DNA of 13,692 bases from Sphingomonas sp. 32-62-10 (GCA_002280555.1 NCEE01000042.1:1-13692), one strand, 5' to 3'. Counted from the first letter of the stretch, positions 1 through 7,172 are shown. Translations and numbers: made by a program. The notes: generated by a model not told the origin, from the sequence alone.

Positions 1-285
<285 letters not shown>

Positions 286-368
286 GTCCCACCATCAATG
301 ACAGCTCTGGGCTTTGCCCGCAGCGGTCGTCATATGGTCGGATGATCATCGTACGCCTGATTAATTTT

Positions 369-388
369 GTAAGCGGTTCGCCGCTTGC
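369..388 (+). other. 23S-5S spacer hairpin with TTCG loop
   Basis: In the 23S-5S spacer (about 286-433) a stem of AAGCGG (371-376) pairs with CCGCTT (381-386) around a TTCG tetraloop. It extends by a G-T and a G-C pair to 369/388. UUCG loops on G/C-rich stems are very stable in RNA. Its place between the two rRNAs suggests a processing or folding element in the precursor transcript (inference). No tRNA is visible in this spacer. Confidence 0.55.
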
Positions 389-418
389 AGTGCACGATCT
401 TAAGAACCGTTTTTCTTG

Positions 419-568
419 ACAGCACCGGCTTCATTGCCTGGTGGCCATAGCGTCAGTGAACCACCCGATCCCATCCCGAACTCGGCCGTGAAACCTGACA
501 GCGCCGATGGTACTACTGCCTAAGCAGTGGAAGAGTAGGTCGTCGCCAGGCATTGTAGCTGGTGCTGT
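419..568 (+). other. 5S precursor processing stem (flanking arms)
   Basis: The 5S terminal helix continues outward. Bases 419-441 pair with 546-568, with only a few mismatches near 431 and 434. The outer part, ACAGCACC (419-426) against GGTGCTGT (561-568), is fully complementary. Long stems bringing the two 5S ends together are typical RNase E or RNase III processing sites in precursor rRNA. The pairing is seen directly; the enzyme is inferred. Confidence 0.6.
434..552 (+). rRNA. rrf: 5S ribosomal RNA
   Basis: The gene opens with TTGCCTGGTGGCCATAGCG and contains the conserved GAACCACCCGATCCCATCCC segment and the CCGATGGTACTACTGC segment. It closes with CGTCGCCAGGCA. The terminal helix TGCCTGG (435-441) pairs perfectly with CCAGGCA (546-552). 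The length of about 119 nt is normal. Ends are set from the terminal helix and may be off by one or two bases. It lies downstream of 23S rRNA and upstream of tRNA-fMet in one presumed transcript. Confidence 0.96.
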
Positions 569-625
569 ACGGATAAACGTTTCTATACGAACCCATTCAC
601 ATGTTTTTGCCCGCGAGGGCGCGTG

Positions 626-649
626 CGCCTCCGCATTGCGGAGGCGTTT
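626..649 (+). other. GC-rich hairpin between 5S and tRNA-fMet
   Basis: A perfect 9-bp stem, CGCCTCCGC (626-634) with GCGGAGGCG (638-646), has an ATT loop and is followed by only three T residues. It could be a weak or partial terminator after 5S, or a processing hairpin ahead of the tRNA. The short T-run argues against efficient termination, so tRNA-fMet is probably still cotranscribed with the rRNA. Confidence 0.45.
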
Positions 650-709
650 GCGTCTCTGATGGGTAAGAATTTGGATCAGTCTGGCTTCTGTCAGTGATCC
701 AATGGTTGG

Positions 710-786
<77 letters not shown>

Positions 787-812
787 ACCGTCTTTCGCGA
801 TCATCATATTCG

Positions 813-848
813 AAAAGCCCGCCAGACCACTCGGTCGGCGGGCTTTTT
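813..848 (+). terminator. Intrinsic terminator of the rRNA operon
   Basis: The stem AAAAGCCCGCC (813-823) pairs with GGCGGGCTTTT (837-847). An inner GACC/GGTC extension (825-828 with 833-836) sits around an ACTC loop, with one bulged A at 824. Five T residues end at 848. The A-tract on the left arm makes it usable in both directions, so it may also stop the leftward glycosyltransferase transcript that ends at 932. Confidence 0.85.
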
Positions 849-857
849 CGCGTTCAT

Positions 858-892
858 GTGACGCGTAACGCGTAACGCGTGACGCGTGACGC
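858..892. repeat. Five tandem copies of heptamer GT(G/A)ACGC
   Basis: The units are GTGACGC (858-864), GTAACGC (865-871), GTAACGC (872-878), GTGACGC (879-885) and GTGACGC (886-892), perfectly periodic. Each junction forms ACGCGT, a self-complementary hexamer. The array lies just past the rRNA terminator and 40 bases before the stop of the glycosyltransferase gene. No function is known to me. It may be a simple slippage repeat or an array of protein sites. Confidence 0.85.
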
Positions 893-931
893 GGGGCAGT
901 TCAGGCAGAAGTTCACGCCAGCCCTACCTCG

Positions 932-1999
932 TCAGCCCAAAGCGACACGGGCTTTCGATTGGGACGCGTTCCGCACGCCGCCGACCACTGCCGACACCAC
1001 CAAATCATTTAGACTGGCATAACCCAAACCAAGATGGTTAGGCCGTACCGCGACAATGTCCGCAAGTCCCATCATCCCCGACCGCAGCGCGGCGCGCCCG
1101 ATCCGCGCCCAAAGCCGCGCAGTCCCCCAGCGGATCAGGCGAATATCGGCGTCAGCTGGCCGAATGTGTTCAAGAAAGGCGTGCTGTAACGTCATGATCG
1201 TCTCGCCCAGCGCCATCAGCGTCGCGCGATCGGGTACCGGCGTTTGTCGCATCACATGCTGTACGAGCAATGCGGCACGCTCGGTGACCTCGTCACCAAG
1301 TAATTCGCGATGCTGGTCAACGAACACCTGCGTGGCGCTCGCCTCCATCGCCGCAATAAAACGCTGCGACACGCCGCCGGCATGGCTCCGATAGGTGAGC
1401 AGTTCGGTGTCGACCTGGGCAATGCGTCCCTTGTCGGAAAGCCGGTGATAAAGATCGAAATCCTCCGCATATAACCGCTCGGGCCGGGTGAATGGCACCA
1501 GCTCGCGCGCAGCATTGCTGCGCAGCATCACCGATGACCAGACGATCGGATTGCAGATCCACAGCATCCATTCCACGAGCGCCGGACTCGTCATGGCGGG
1601 CAATGCCGAAGGTCGTATCGAGCCTTCGTACAACTGCTGAGTAGCAGTTGCCACCAACACTGTGTCCGGATGGGTATCGAGATACGCCACCTGCATCGCA
1701 AAGCGATCGGGATGGCAGATATCGTCATGGTCCAACGCCGCGATGTATTTCCCGCGTGTCTCGGCAAAGGCGAGATTGCGTGCGTGGACGGCTCCCGCAT
1801 TGATCGGCGCTTCGATAATCCGAAACCGCGAGTCGGATATGCTGCGCAGCAATTCGCGCGTCCGGTCGGTCGAACCATCGTCGACGATCACCACTTCGAA
1901 ATCCTTGAAGCGCTGCGCGATCAGGCTGTCGATTGCCTCGCCGATCACCGCTGCGCCGTTATAGACCGCCATGATTACACTGACGGTGGGCGCACTCAC
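932..1999 (-). CDS. Family 2 glycosyltransferase
   Basis: The product is predicted to be a cytoplasmic GT-A fold glycosyltransferase transferring a sugar from a nucleotide donor, probably in polysaccharide or glycolipid synthesis; donor and acceptor are unknown. With the start chosen here the protein has 355 residues. It opens with the typical SAPTVSVIMAVYNG strand, then has VDDGSTD (about 39-45), the N-AG and RN positions near 67-75, and the metal-binding ALDHDD (about 88-93). A later AEDFDLYHRLSDKG segment carries the usual catalytic-base ED pair. No membrane segments are evident. The start is GTG at 1999, with GGAAGG 11 bases upstream and a protein start that matches the family. The frame stays open to a TTG at 2125, which would add 42 unconserved residues. 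It stands alone, divergent from the crotonase gene, with no other envelope genes nearby. Confidence 0.88.
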   Translation of the reverse strand: MSAPTVSVIMAVYNGAAVIGEAIDSLIAQRFKDFEVVIVDDGSTDRTRELLRSISDSRFRIIEAPINAGAVHARNLAFAETRGKYIAALDHDDICHPDRFAMQVAYLDTHPDTVLVATATQQLYEGSIRPSALPAMTSPALVEWMLWICNPIVWSSVMLRSNAARELVPFTRPERLYAEDFDLYHRLSDKGRIAQVDTELLTYRSHAGGVSQRFIAAMEASATQVFVDQHRELLGDEVTERAALLVQHVMRQTPVPDRATLMALGETIMTLQHAFLEHIRPADADIRLIRWGTARLWARIGRAALRSGMMGLADIVAVRPNHLGLGYASLNDLVVSAVVGGVRNASQSKARVALG

Positions 2000-2148
2000 G
2001 CGACCGGCCGCCTTCCCGATGGGCGTTTCGCATGCAACAGATAATATCGGATCATGCGTGAGGGCCCGGACGTGGAACGGCAACGCTACATGGCGGGACG
2101 CTAAAAACCCGTTACGGTGGCGCAAAGGTGCCGCAAGCGAGGATCAAC

Positions 2149-3054
2149 ATGGCCGATTTCGAGACGATCACTCTGGCGATCGATCCCCCCGAACAAGGTG
2201 GCATCGCCACCATGACGCTCAACCGGCCCGATCGGCTGAACGCGTTCACGGGCCAAATGATGGCGGATCTGATCGCGGCGTTCGACATCACCGATGCCGA
2301 TGATGCTGTGCGCGCAGTGATTATTACCGGCGCCGGGCGCGGCTATTGTGCGGGGGCCGATCTGTCGGCGGGCGATGCGACATTCGATTATGCGCGGCTT
2401 GGCACTGACGGGCCGGTGGCAGCCGACGGCACGGTCGATTTCGCGCATCCGGCGGTGCGCGATTCCGGCGGGCGGTTTGCGCTGCGGATCTTCGCGTCGC
2501 TGAAGCCGGTGATCGGCGCGATCAACGGACCCGCCGTCGGCATCGGCGCGACGATGCTGCTGCCGATGGATTTCCGGCTGGCGAGCGATACCGCGCGGTT
2601 CGGCTTTGTCTTTGCGCGGCGCGGGATCGTGCCGGAGGCCGCATCGAGCTGGTTCCTGCCGCGGCTCGTGGGGATCGGGCAAGCGCTTGAGTGGTGTTAT
2701 TCGGGCCGGGTGTTCGATGCGGATGAAGCGCTGAAGGGTGGATTGGTGCGCAGCGTGCACGCGCCGGACGATCTTTTGCCAGCCGCACGCGCGCTGGCGC
2801 TTGAGCTGACTGCGCACAGCGCGCCGGTGTCGGTCGCAATGACGCGGCGGATGATGTGGGCGATGATGGGCGCGGCACACCCAATGGACGCGCATCGCAT
2901 CGACAGCCGCGGCGTCTGGGTGCGCGGAGGCGGCGCGGATGCGAAGGAGGGCGTGATGTCCTTCCTTGAAAAGCGCGAAGCGGTGTTTACCGATCGGGTA
3001 AGCGAACAATGGCCAGTTGCTGCAAACTGGTTCGACGATCCTGGTTATCGATAA
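2149..3054 (+). CDS. Enoyl-CoA hydratase/isomerase family protein (crotonase fold)
   Basis: This 301-residue protein has crotonase hallmarks: LNRPDRLNAF near 24-33, the oxyanion-hole segment GAGRGYCAGADL (about 61-72), NGPAVGIGATMLLPMDFRLA (about 126-145) and RRGIVPEAASSWFLPRLVG (about 157-175). It should act on an acyl-CoA thioester, probably in fatty-acid or aromatic-acid breakdown. The two glutamates of classical enoyl-CoA hydratase (rat E144 and E164) align with T135 and F155. A glutamate at about 163 matches the catalytic base position of delta3,delta2-enoyl-CoA isomerases, so isomerase-type chemistry is at least as likely as hydration (inference). The ATG at 2149 is preferred over an in-frame GTG at 2128, because AGGA lies five bases before it. 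The gene is divergent from the glycosyltransferase and ends three bases from the stop of the convergent DUF2332 gene. Confidence 0.9.
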   Translation: MADFETITLAIDPPEQGGIATMTLNRPDRLNAFTGQMMADLIAAFDITDADDAVRAVIITGAGRGYCAGADLSAGDATFDYARLGTDGPVAADGTVDFAHPAVRDSGGRFALRIFASLKPVIGAINGPAVGIGATMLLPMDFRLASDTARFGFVFARRGIVPEAASSWFLPRLVGIGQALEWCYSGRVFDADEALKGGLVRSVHAPDDLLPAARALALELTAHSAPVSVAMTRRMMWAMMGAAHPMDAHRIDSRGVWVRGGGADAKEGVMSFLEKREAVFTDRVSEQWPVAANWFDDPGYR

Positions 3055-3057
3055 ACC

Positions 3058-4158
3058 TCACGCCTCGACAGACCCGCCGCCCCGCATCACATAATCGCGC
3101 GTTTCATAGGGCGGCTCGAGTCCCTCCACCCACGCGCCATGTGCATGGGTCAGCGCGACCAACTCCATCGGCGTCTCCCCCGGCCAGCCCTGCACGCGGA
3201 CTTCGTGACGGTGGAGATCGCGGTTGGGTTCCATCATCACCCAGCCGAGCCGCTTGCCCGCCGGCGCCCGCGCGCCCGCCGATGCCATCGCGGTGCGGAT
3301 CCGGTCGCGGCCTGACTTGGGAATATATTGCCACACCACCGAATGCATCAGCACGCGCGTGACCCTTTCAGCTTGTGGCTCGGCCAGTCGCGTTTCCACC
3401 CAGTCGGCGGCATCGCCCGCCTCTAGCTGCACGCCGTACCGTCGCACCATCGCAATCGCGGTATCGATCCGCGCCTGCCGCTCGATCGCATCAACCCATA
3501 CATAGGCCGCGAGCCGTTCGGCGGCGGCATCATCGATCAGGTCGACCGGCGCGATATCGACCCCGCGCACGCTGTCGATCTCGATCGGCACATCGGGCGG
3601 CGGCGGTCCGCGCCATTCGGGCGTGATCGACAGCTCGGCCGGGTCAGGCCCAGCGCGCACCCCGCCGAGATCAAAGCCGTATCGATCGATCAGCAAGTTC
3701 AGCCCAGCGCTCGATCCGATCTCGAGCAGTTCGATCTTCGGCCCGAACCGCTGCGCCAGATGGAGCAGCCCGGTCATCAGCCCCGCCGATCGCCCCGCCT
3801 CATTGGTCTGGGGCGGTCCGTCGAGCCAGGGCAGCAGCGCGGCGTCATGTGTCTGCAACGCCTCCTCGATCAGCACATCGACCTCGGTCGGATCGATCAG
3901 CTCGCCGCGAAACACCCGCGATACGCCCCAGTCAGCGACTGACCGGTGGAGCGCGTGAAATCCGCCCATCAACCGAAGCACGATCGCATCCGCCACCGGA
4001 TCGCCGGGCCAGTCGAGGACAGCGCGTCCCGTGGCTGTGGTCCGGTCAATTACCCGCCCCAGCGACAGGCACACCCGCGTTACAATCGGTGCGTCCATCG
4101 CGGCGGAATATTCCGCCTGCACGCGAAAGGCTTCGCGATTGGTTGCTTCATCGGCCAT
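3058..4158 (-). CDS. DUF2332 family protein, methyltransferase-like
   Basis: This 366-residue soluble protein resembles the DUF2332 family, whose function is not established. It shows PQTNEAGRSA (about 116-125) followed by ELLEIGSSAGLNLLIDRYGF (about 143-162). That second segment looks like a Rossmann-type S-adenosylmethionine-binding motif I (E-I-G-S-x-A-G), which is why such proteins are sometimes read as methyltransferase-like. No substrate can be named. The C-terminal half has MEPNRDLHRHEVRVQGWPG and a WVEGLEPPY stretch, conserved-looking but uninterpreted. The start ATG at 4158 has GGGAGA about seven bases upstream. The gene converges with the crotonase gene (three-base gap) and is divergent from hisG with 67 bases between starts, where the two genes probably have back-to-back promoters. 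Family assignment is fairly sure; function is not. Confidence 0.85.
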   Translation of the reverse strand: MADEATNREAFRVQAEYSAAMDAPIVTRVCLSLGRVIDRTTATGRAVLDWPGDPVADAIVLRLMGGFHALHRSVADWGVSRVFRGELIDPTEVDVLIEEALQTHDAALLPWLDGPPQTNEAGRSAGLMTGLLHLAQRFGPKIELLEIGSSAGLNLLIDRYGFDLGGVRAGPDPAELSITPEWRGPPPPDVPIEIDSVRGVDIAPVDLIDDAAAERLAAYVWVDAIERQARIDTAIAMVRRYGVQLEAGDAADWVETRLAEPQAERVTRVLMHSVVWQYIPKSGRDRIRTAMASAGARAPAGKRLGWVMMEPNRDLHRHEVRVQGWPGETPMELVALTHAHGAWVEGLEPPYETRDYVMRGGGSVEA

Positions 4159-4225
4159 CCAAATTCTCCCTACCGGCTAAGGTCTTGTTGCGCCGCCGCG
4201 ACGCGCCACGTAAAGCGCGACGCCC

Positions 4226-4836
4226 ATGTCTCAATCGCCCATCATCATCGCCGTCCCCAAGGGGCGCATCCTCGAAGAGGCACTGCCGCTGCTCGCGCGC
4301 GTCGGGATCGAGCCTGAGCCCGCCTTTGCCGACGAGTCCAGCCGCGCCCTGCGCTTCACGACGAACCAGCCCGGGATCGAGCTGATCCGCGTCCGCGCGT
4401 TCGATGTGGCGACCTTTGTGGCGCATGGGGCCGCGCAATTGGGGATCGTCGGGTCTGACGTGCTCGCCGAATTCGCCTATTCGGAGCTGTACGCGCCGGT
4501 TGATCTCGGCATCGGCCATTGCCGCCTGTCGGTCGCCGAACCCGCCGAAATGGCCGCGACTGATGATCCGCGCGGGTGGAGCCATGTCCGCATCGCGACC
4601 AAATATCCGCACGTCACCAAGGCGCATTTCGCTGGATGGAACTGGCCCCTTTGCTTGGCCTCGCCCCGCGCATCGTCGATCTGGTGTCCTCTGGCCGCAC
4701 GCTGAAGGAAAACGGCCTCGTTGAAGTTGAGGTGATTGCCGAGGTGACGAGCCGCCTTGTCGTCAACCGCGCCGCCTTCAAAACCCGCGCCGATGTCGTA
4801 CCGCTGGTCGATGCGTTCCGAAGGGCGGTGGCGTGA
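4226..4836 (+). pseudogene. hisG: ATP phosphoribosyltransferase, short form, broken by internal deletion
   Basis: HisG catalyses the first step of histidine synthesis, joining ATP and PRPP; the short form needs the regulatory subunit HisZ. The reading frame from ATG 4226 is a good HisG N-terminus (IIIAVPKGRILEEALPLL, then GIVGSDVLAE and VRIATKYPHVTKAHFA) up to about 4633. The rest of the protein continues from 4636 in another frame (MELAPLLGLAPRIVDLVSSG, then GRTLKENGLVEVEVI) to the stop at 4836. That second part contains the PRPP-binding signature. In homologues about 14 residues, roughly ARGVQAECIKLNGA, lie between FA and MELAP. Here only two bases do, so about 40 bases seem to be missing. 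Adding 40 to the 611 bases present gives 651, exactly 217 codons including stop, the normal short-form length. As written, the product stops at 4705 with a wrong tail. Natural deletion and assembly error cannot be told apart here. Confidence 0.85.
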
Positions 4837-4849
4837 ACAGCTTAGCAAT

Positions 4850-4926
4850 CCGTTCGTTTCGAGCGAAGTCGAGAAACAGGCCCCAAACGCTGCGTAAGGT
4901 GTCTCGACTACGCTCGACACGAACGG
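4850..4926. repeat. Palindromic repeat between hisG and hisD
   Basis: A 28-base left arm (4850-4877, starting CCGTTCGTTTCGAGCGAAG) is the inverted complement of 4899-4926 with three mismatches, around a 21-base loop. Each arm also has an internal TCGA...TCGA symmetry. It fills nearly all of the hisG-hisD gap and ends 13 bases before the hisD start, so its right end borders or supplies the hisD ribosome-binding region. It resembles dispersed intergenic palindromes that I recall from sphingomonad genomes. Only one copy is in the window. Confidence 0.8.
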
Positions 4927-4939
4927 GAACCTTATCGTC

Positions 4940-6238
4940 ATGATCAGACTCTCCACCGCCGCCCCCGATTTCGCCAGTGCGTTCACCGCACTCGTCAATG
5001 CACGTCGCGAAGCCGATGACGATGTCGCGCGCGACGTGACCGCGATCATCCGCCGTGTGCGCGAGGAAGGCGATGCCGCCGTCGCCGCGCTGACCCTGCA
5101 GTTCGATGGCCATGATCTGGCAAGTTCGGGCTGGCAGATCGATCTTGCCGATTGCCGCGCCGCCTATGACGCGCTCGAACCCGACTTACGGGCCGCGCTC
5201 GATCTCGCGGCGGAGCGCATCGCTACCTATCACCGCAAGCAGCGCCCCGAGGGCAGCGACACGACTGACAGCGCCGGGGTGCGGCTCGGCGCGCGCTGGT
5301 CGGCGGTCGAGGCGGCGGGAGTGTATGTCCCCGGTGGCCGCGCGGCTTATCCCAGTTCGGTGCTGATGAACGCGATTCCCGCCAAGGTTGCTGGGGTCGA
5401 CCGGCTCGTGATGGTCACGCCGACGCCAAAGGGAGAGATCAACCCGCTCGTCCTCGCCGCCGCGCATCTGGCGGGTGTTGACGAAGTCTGGCGCATCGGC
5501 GGCGCGCAAGCCGTCGCGGCGCTGGCGTACGGCACGGACCGGATAAAGCCCGTCGACGTCATCACCGGCCCCGGCAATGCCTGGGTGGCAGAGGCCAAGC
5601 GCCAGCTTTACGGCGTGGTCGGGATCGACATGGTCGCTGGTCCCAGCGAGATCGTCGTCGTCGCCGACGGCGCGAATGATCCCGACTGGATCGCCGCCGA
5701 TCTGCTCAGCCAGTCCGAACATGATCCCACCAGCCAGTCGATCCTGTTCACTGACGATGCGGGTTTTGCTGACAAGGTCGCGGCGTGCGTCGACGCGCAG
5801 ATCGAAACGCTCGCCACCGCCAAGGTCGCCCGCGCAGCCTGGGATGCGAATGGCGCGATCATCGTCGTGCGCGATTTTGCCGAAGCGATGCCGCTGGTCG
5901 ATCGCCTCGCTGCCGAACATCTCGAACTGGCGGTGGCGGACCCGCAGGCGCTGTTCGATCAGGTCCGGCATGCAGGCTCGGTATTCCTCGGCCGCCACAC
6001 GCCCGAAGCCGTCGGCGATTATGTCGCGGGGCCGAACCACGTCCTCCCCACCGGCCGCCGTGCGCGTTTCTCCAGCGGGCTCTCGGTCCTCGATTTCATG
6101 AAACGCACCAGCTTCCTTCAGCTCGATCCGGCGAGCCTCGCTGCCATCGGCCCGGCGGCAGTGGTGCTCGCGAGAGCGGAGGGCCTGCCCGCGCATGCGC
6201 GGTCGGTAGCGCTTCGGTTAACAAGCAACCAACACTGA
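4940..6238 (+). CDS. hisD: Histidinol dehydrogenase
   Basis: HisD carries out the last two steps of histidine synthesis, oxidising L-histidinol to L-histidine with NAD+; it is a cytoplasmic, zinc-dependent homodimer. The 432-residue length is typical. Key residues fall almost exactly on the Escherichia coli numbering: zinc ligands Q258 and H261 (SQSEHDPTSQS), D360 (VGDYVAGPNHVLPTG) and H419 near the C-terminus, plus catalytic E326-H327 (AAEHLEL). The family blocks YVPGGRAAYPSSVLMNAIPA, GPGNAWVAEAKR and MVAGPSEIVVVADG are all present. It looks intact. It lies 103 bases after hisG in the same direction, with a palindromic repeat between; a GGGAA sequence lies about ten bases before the ATG. Cotranscription with hisG is likely, so the hisG lesion may not stop hisD expression. 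Confidence 0.98.
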   Translation: MIRLSTAAPDFASAFTALVNARREADDDVARDVTAIIRRVREEGDAAVAALTLQFDGHDLASSGWQIDLADCRAAYDALEPDLRAALDLAAERIATYHRKQRPEGSDTTDSAGVRLGARWSAVEAAGVYVPGGRAAYPSSVLMNAIPAKVAGVDRLVMVTPTPKGEINPLVLAAAHLAGVDEVWRIGGAQAVAALAYGTDRIKPVDVITGPGNAWVAEAKRQLYGVVGIDMVAGPSEIVVVADGANDPDWIAADLLSQSEHDPTSQSILFTDDAGFADKVAACVDAQIETLATAKVARAAWDANGAIIVVRDFAEAMPLVDRLAAEHLELAVADPQALFDQVRHAGSVFLGRHTPEAVGDYVAGPNHVLPTGRRARFSSGLSVLDFMKRTSFLQLDPASLAAIGPAAVVLARAEGLPAHARSVALRLTSNQH

Positions 6239-6250
6239 CCCCGAGCCCCT

Positions 6251-6305
6251 TGTGTCCTCGCGAAGGCGGGGACCCAGTCTGGACCCCCGCCTTCGCGGGG
6301 GTACA
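6251..6305. repeat. REP-like double hairpin, copy 1
   Basis: This 55-base unit consists of two adjacent hairpins. The left is a 7-bp stem around GAAG with one T-G pair (6256-6273). The right is a perfect stem CCCCCGC/GCGGGGG around CTTC (6284-6301). The halves are also complementary to each other, so the unit can fold either as two small hairpins or one long one. A second ungapped copy with eight differences lies at 7173-7227. It sits between hisD and nusB. Confidence 0.85.
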
Positions 6306-6336
6306 ATCTTGTTTTTCCGGGTATAGGACCTTTAAC

Positions 6337-6819
6337 ATGACCCGCCCCAACCCCCGATCCAATCTCCGCACCGCTGCGCGCAGCAAGGCGCGCGCCGCCT
6401 CACGGCTCGGTGCTGTCCAGGCGCTGTACCAGCATGATATGGAGCAAACGCCGATCGCGCAGCTGCTGCATGAATTCCACAATCACCGCCTCGGTGCGGA
6501 GATTGAGGATGCGCAATATGCCGATGCTGATGTCGATTTCTTCGACGATGTCGTAAAGGGCGTGCTCGCGCGCGAGGGCGAGATCGACGCGGCGATTGCG
6601 GCAAAACTCGCGACCGGCTGGCACCTCGATCGGCTCGACAAGCCGATGAAGGCGATCCTGCGCTGCGGCACCTATGAACTGCTCGCCCGCGCCGATGTGC
6701 CGACAGGTGCGGTCATCACCGAATATGTCGATGTCGCCCACGCCTTTTACGACAAGCGCGAGGCGGGGTTCGTGAATGGCCTGCTCGACGCGATCAGCAA
6801 GGTCGTGCGGGCAGATTAA
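6337..6819 (+). CDS. nusB: Transcription antitermination factor NusB
   Basis: NusB binds the boxA element of rRNA and some other transcripts with NusE (ribosomal protein S10) and promotes antitermination and rRNA maturation. The 160-residue protein is all-helical in appearance and carries the family blocks ARSKARAASRLGAVQALYQ (N-terminal, basic, RNA-binding), DKPMKAILRCGTYELLAR and VPTGAVITEYVDVAHAFYD, and a C-terminal GFVNGLLDAISKVVR. The ATG at 6337 is preceded by AGGACC seven bases upstream. The frame stays open far upstream into antisense-like sequence over hisD, but family similarity begins only at MTRPNPRSNLR. It is followed ten bases later by the DUF4169 gene. Linkage with thiL is common in bacteria. 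Confidence 0.96.
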   Translation: MTRPNPRSNLRTAARSKARAASRLGAVQALYQHDMEQTPIAQLLHEFHNHRLGAEIEDAQYADADVDFFDDVVKGVLAREGEIDAAIAAKLATGWHLDRLDKPMKAILRCGTYELLARADVPTGAVITEYVDVAHAFYDKREAGFVNGLLDAISKVVRAD

Positions 6820-6829
6820 GGGGGGCGGG

Positions 6830-7006
6830 GTGAGCGACATCATCAACCTGCGCACCGCCCGCAAGGCCAAAGCACGCGCCGGGGCCGAAGCGAAGGCCAG
6901 CGCCAACCGTGCCGCCTTCGGCCGGACCAAAGCAGAGAAATCCGCCGCCGCCACCGAAACCGCCCGCACCGATCGCGCGCTGGACGGTGCCAAGCGAGGA
7001 AAGTGA
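6830..7006 (+). CDS. DUF4169 family small basic protein
   Basis: This 58-residue protein starts at a GTG ten bases after the nusB stop. It begins SDIINLRTARKAKARAGAEA and contains ANRAAFGRTKAEKSAA, the pattern I recognise from DUF4169, a small alphaproteobacterial family of unknown function. It is rich in Ala, Lys and Arg, strongly basic, has no hydrophobic segment, and is probably a long charged helix. The ribosome-binding sequence AAGGGGGG overlaps the nusB stop codon, so the two are probably cotranscribed and translationally linked. That position suggests, but does not show, a role near RNA or ribosomes. The family call is good; the function is unknown. Confidence 0.85.
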   Translation: MSDIINLRTARKAKARAGAEAKASANRAAFGRTKAEKSAAATETARTDRALDGAKRGK

Positions 7007-7057
7007 CCGGGCGGGTGTCCGCCCAATTAGTTACCTAAACCACCCTCAAATCTCCCG

Positions 7058-7137
7058 TCACCCCGGGCTCGACCCGACGTCCCGCTGCCATTGCCCCGTT
7101 TGCGATAACAGCGGGACCCCGGATCAGGGCCGGGAAG
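7058..7137. repeat. Imperfect palindromic repeat downstream of the DUF4169 gene
   Basis: The left arm (about 7058-7088, TCACCCCGGGCTCGACCC onward, ending TCCCGCTG) is an imperfect inverted complement of the right arm (about 7109-7137, beginning CAGCGGGACCCCGGATC). A loop of roughly 20 bases separates them. The innermost eight pairs, CCCGCTG with its flanking base, are perfect. It resembles another class of dispersed sphingomonad intergenic palindrome. Together with the repeat at 7173-7227 it occupies most of the 289-base gap before thiL, in which I see no gene. Confidence 0.7.
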
Positions 7138-7172
7138 GGAGGATTAGCGAATGGCTGCTTTCGCCCCTCACC

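Noticed and set aside
286..433. tRNA gene in the 23S-5S spacer
   Set aside because: No cloverleaf or anticodon arm can be formed; only a TTCG hairpin and the 5S precursor arm are present.
2000..2125. 42-residue N-terminal extension of the glycosyltransferase from TTG 2125
   Set aside because: The extension is not like the family, begins with a rare TTG, and would leave almost no promoter space before the divergent gene. The GTG at 1999 gives a normal family start with a ribosome-binding sequence.
2101..3009. A 302-codon minus-strand frame opposite the crotonase gene
   Set aside because: Arg/His/Pro-rich mirror frame; the plus strand has unmistakable crotonase motifs and a ribosome-binding site.
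4600..4710. Programmed ribosomal frameshift in hisG
   Set aside because: No slippery heptamer is visible at the junction, and about 14 conserved residues are absent, which a frameshift would not explain. A deletion fits better.
5186..6196. Long minus-strand frame opposite hisD
   Set aside because: Shadow of hisD, with low-complexity Arg/Asp-rich composition and no motifs.
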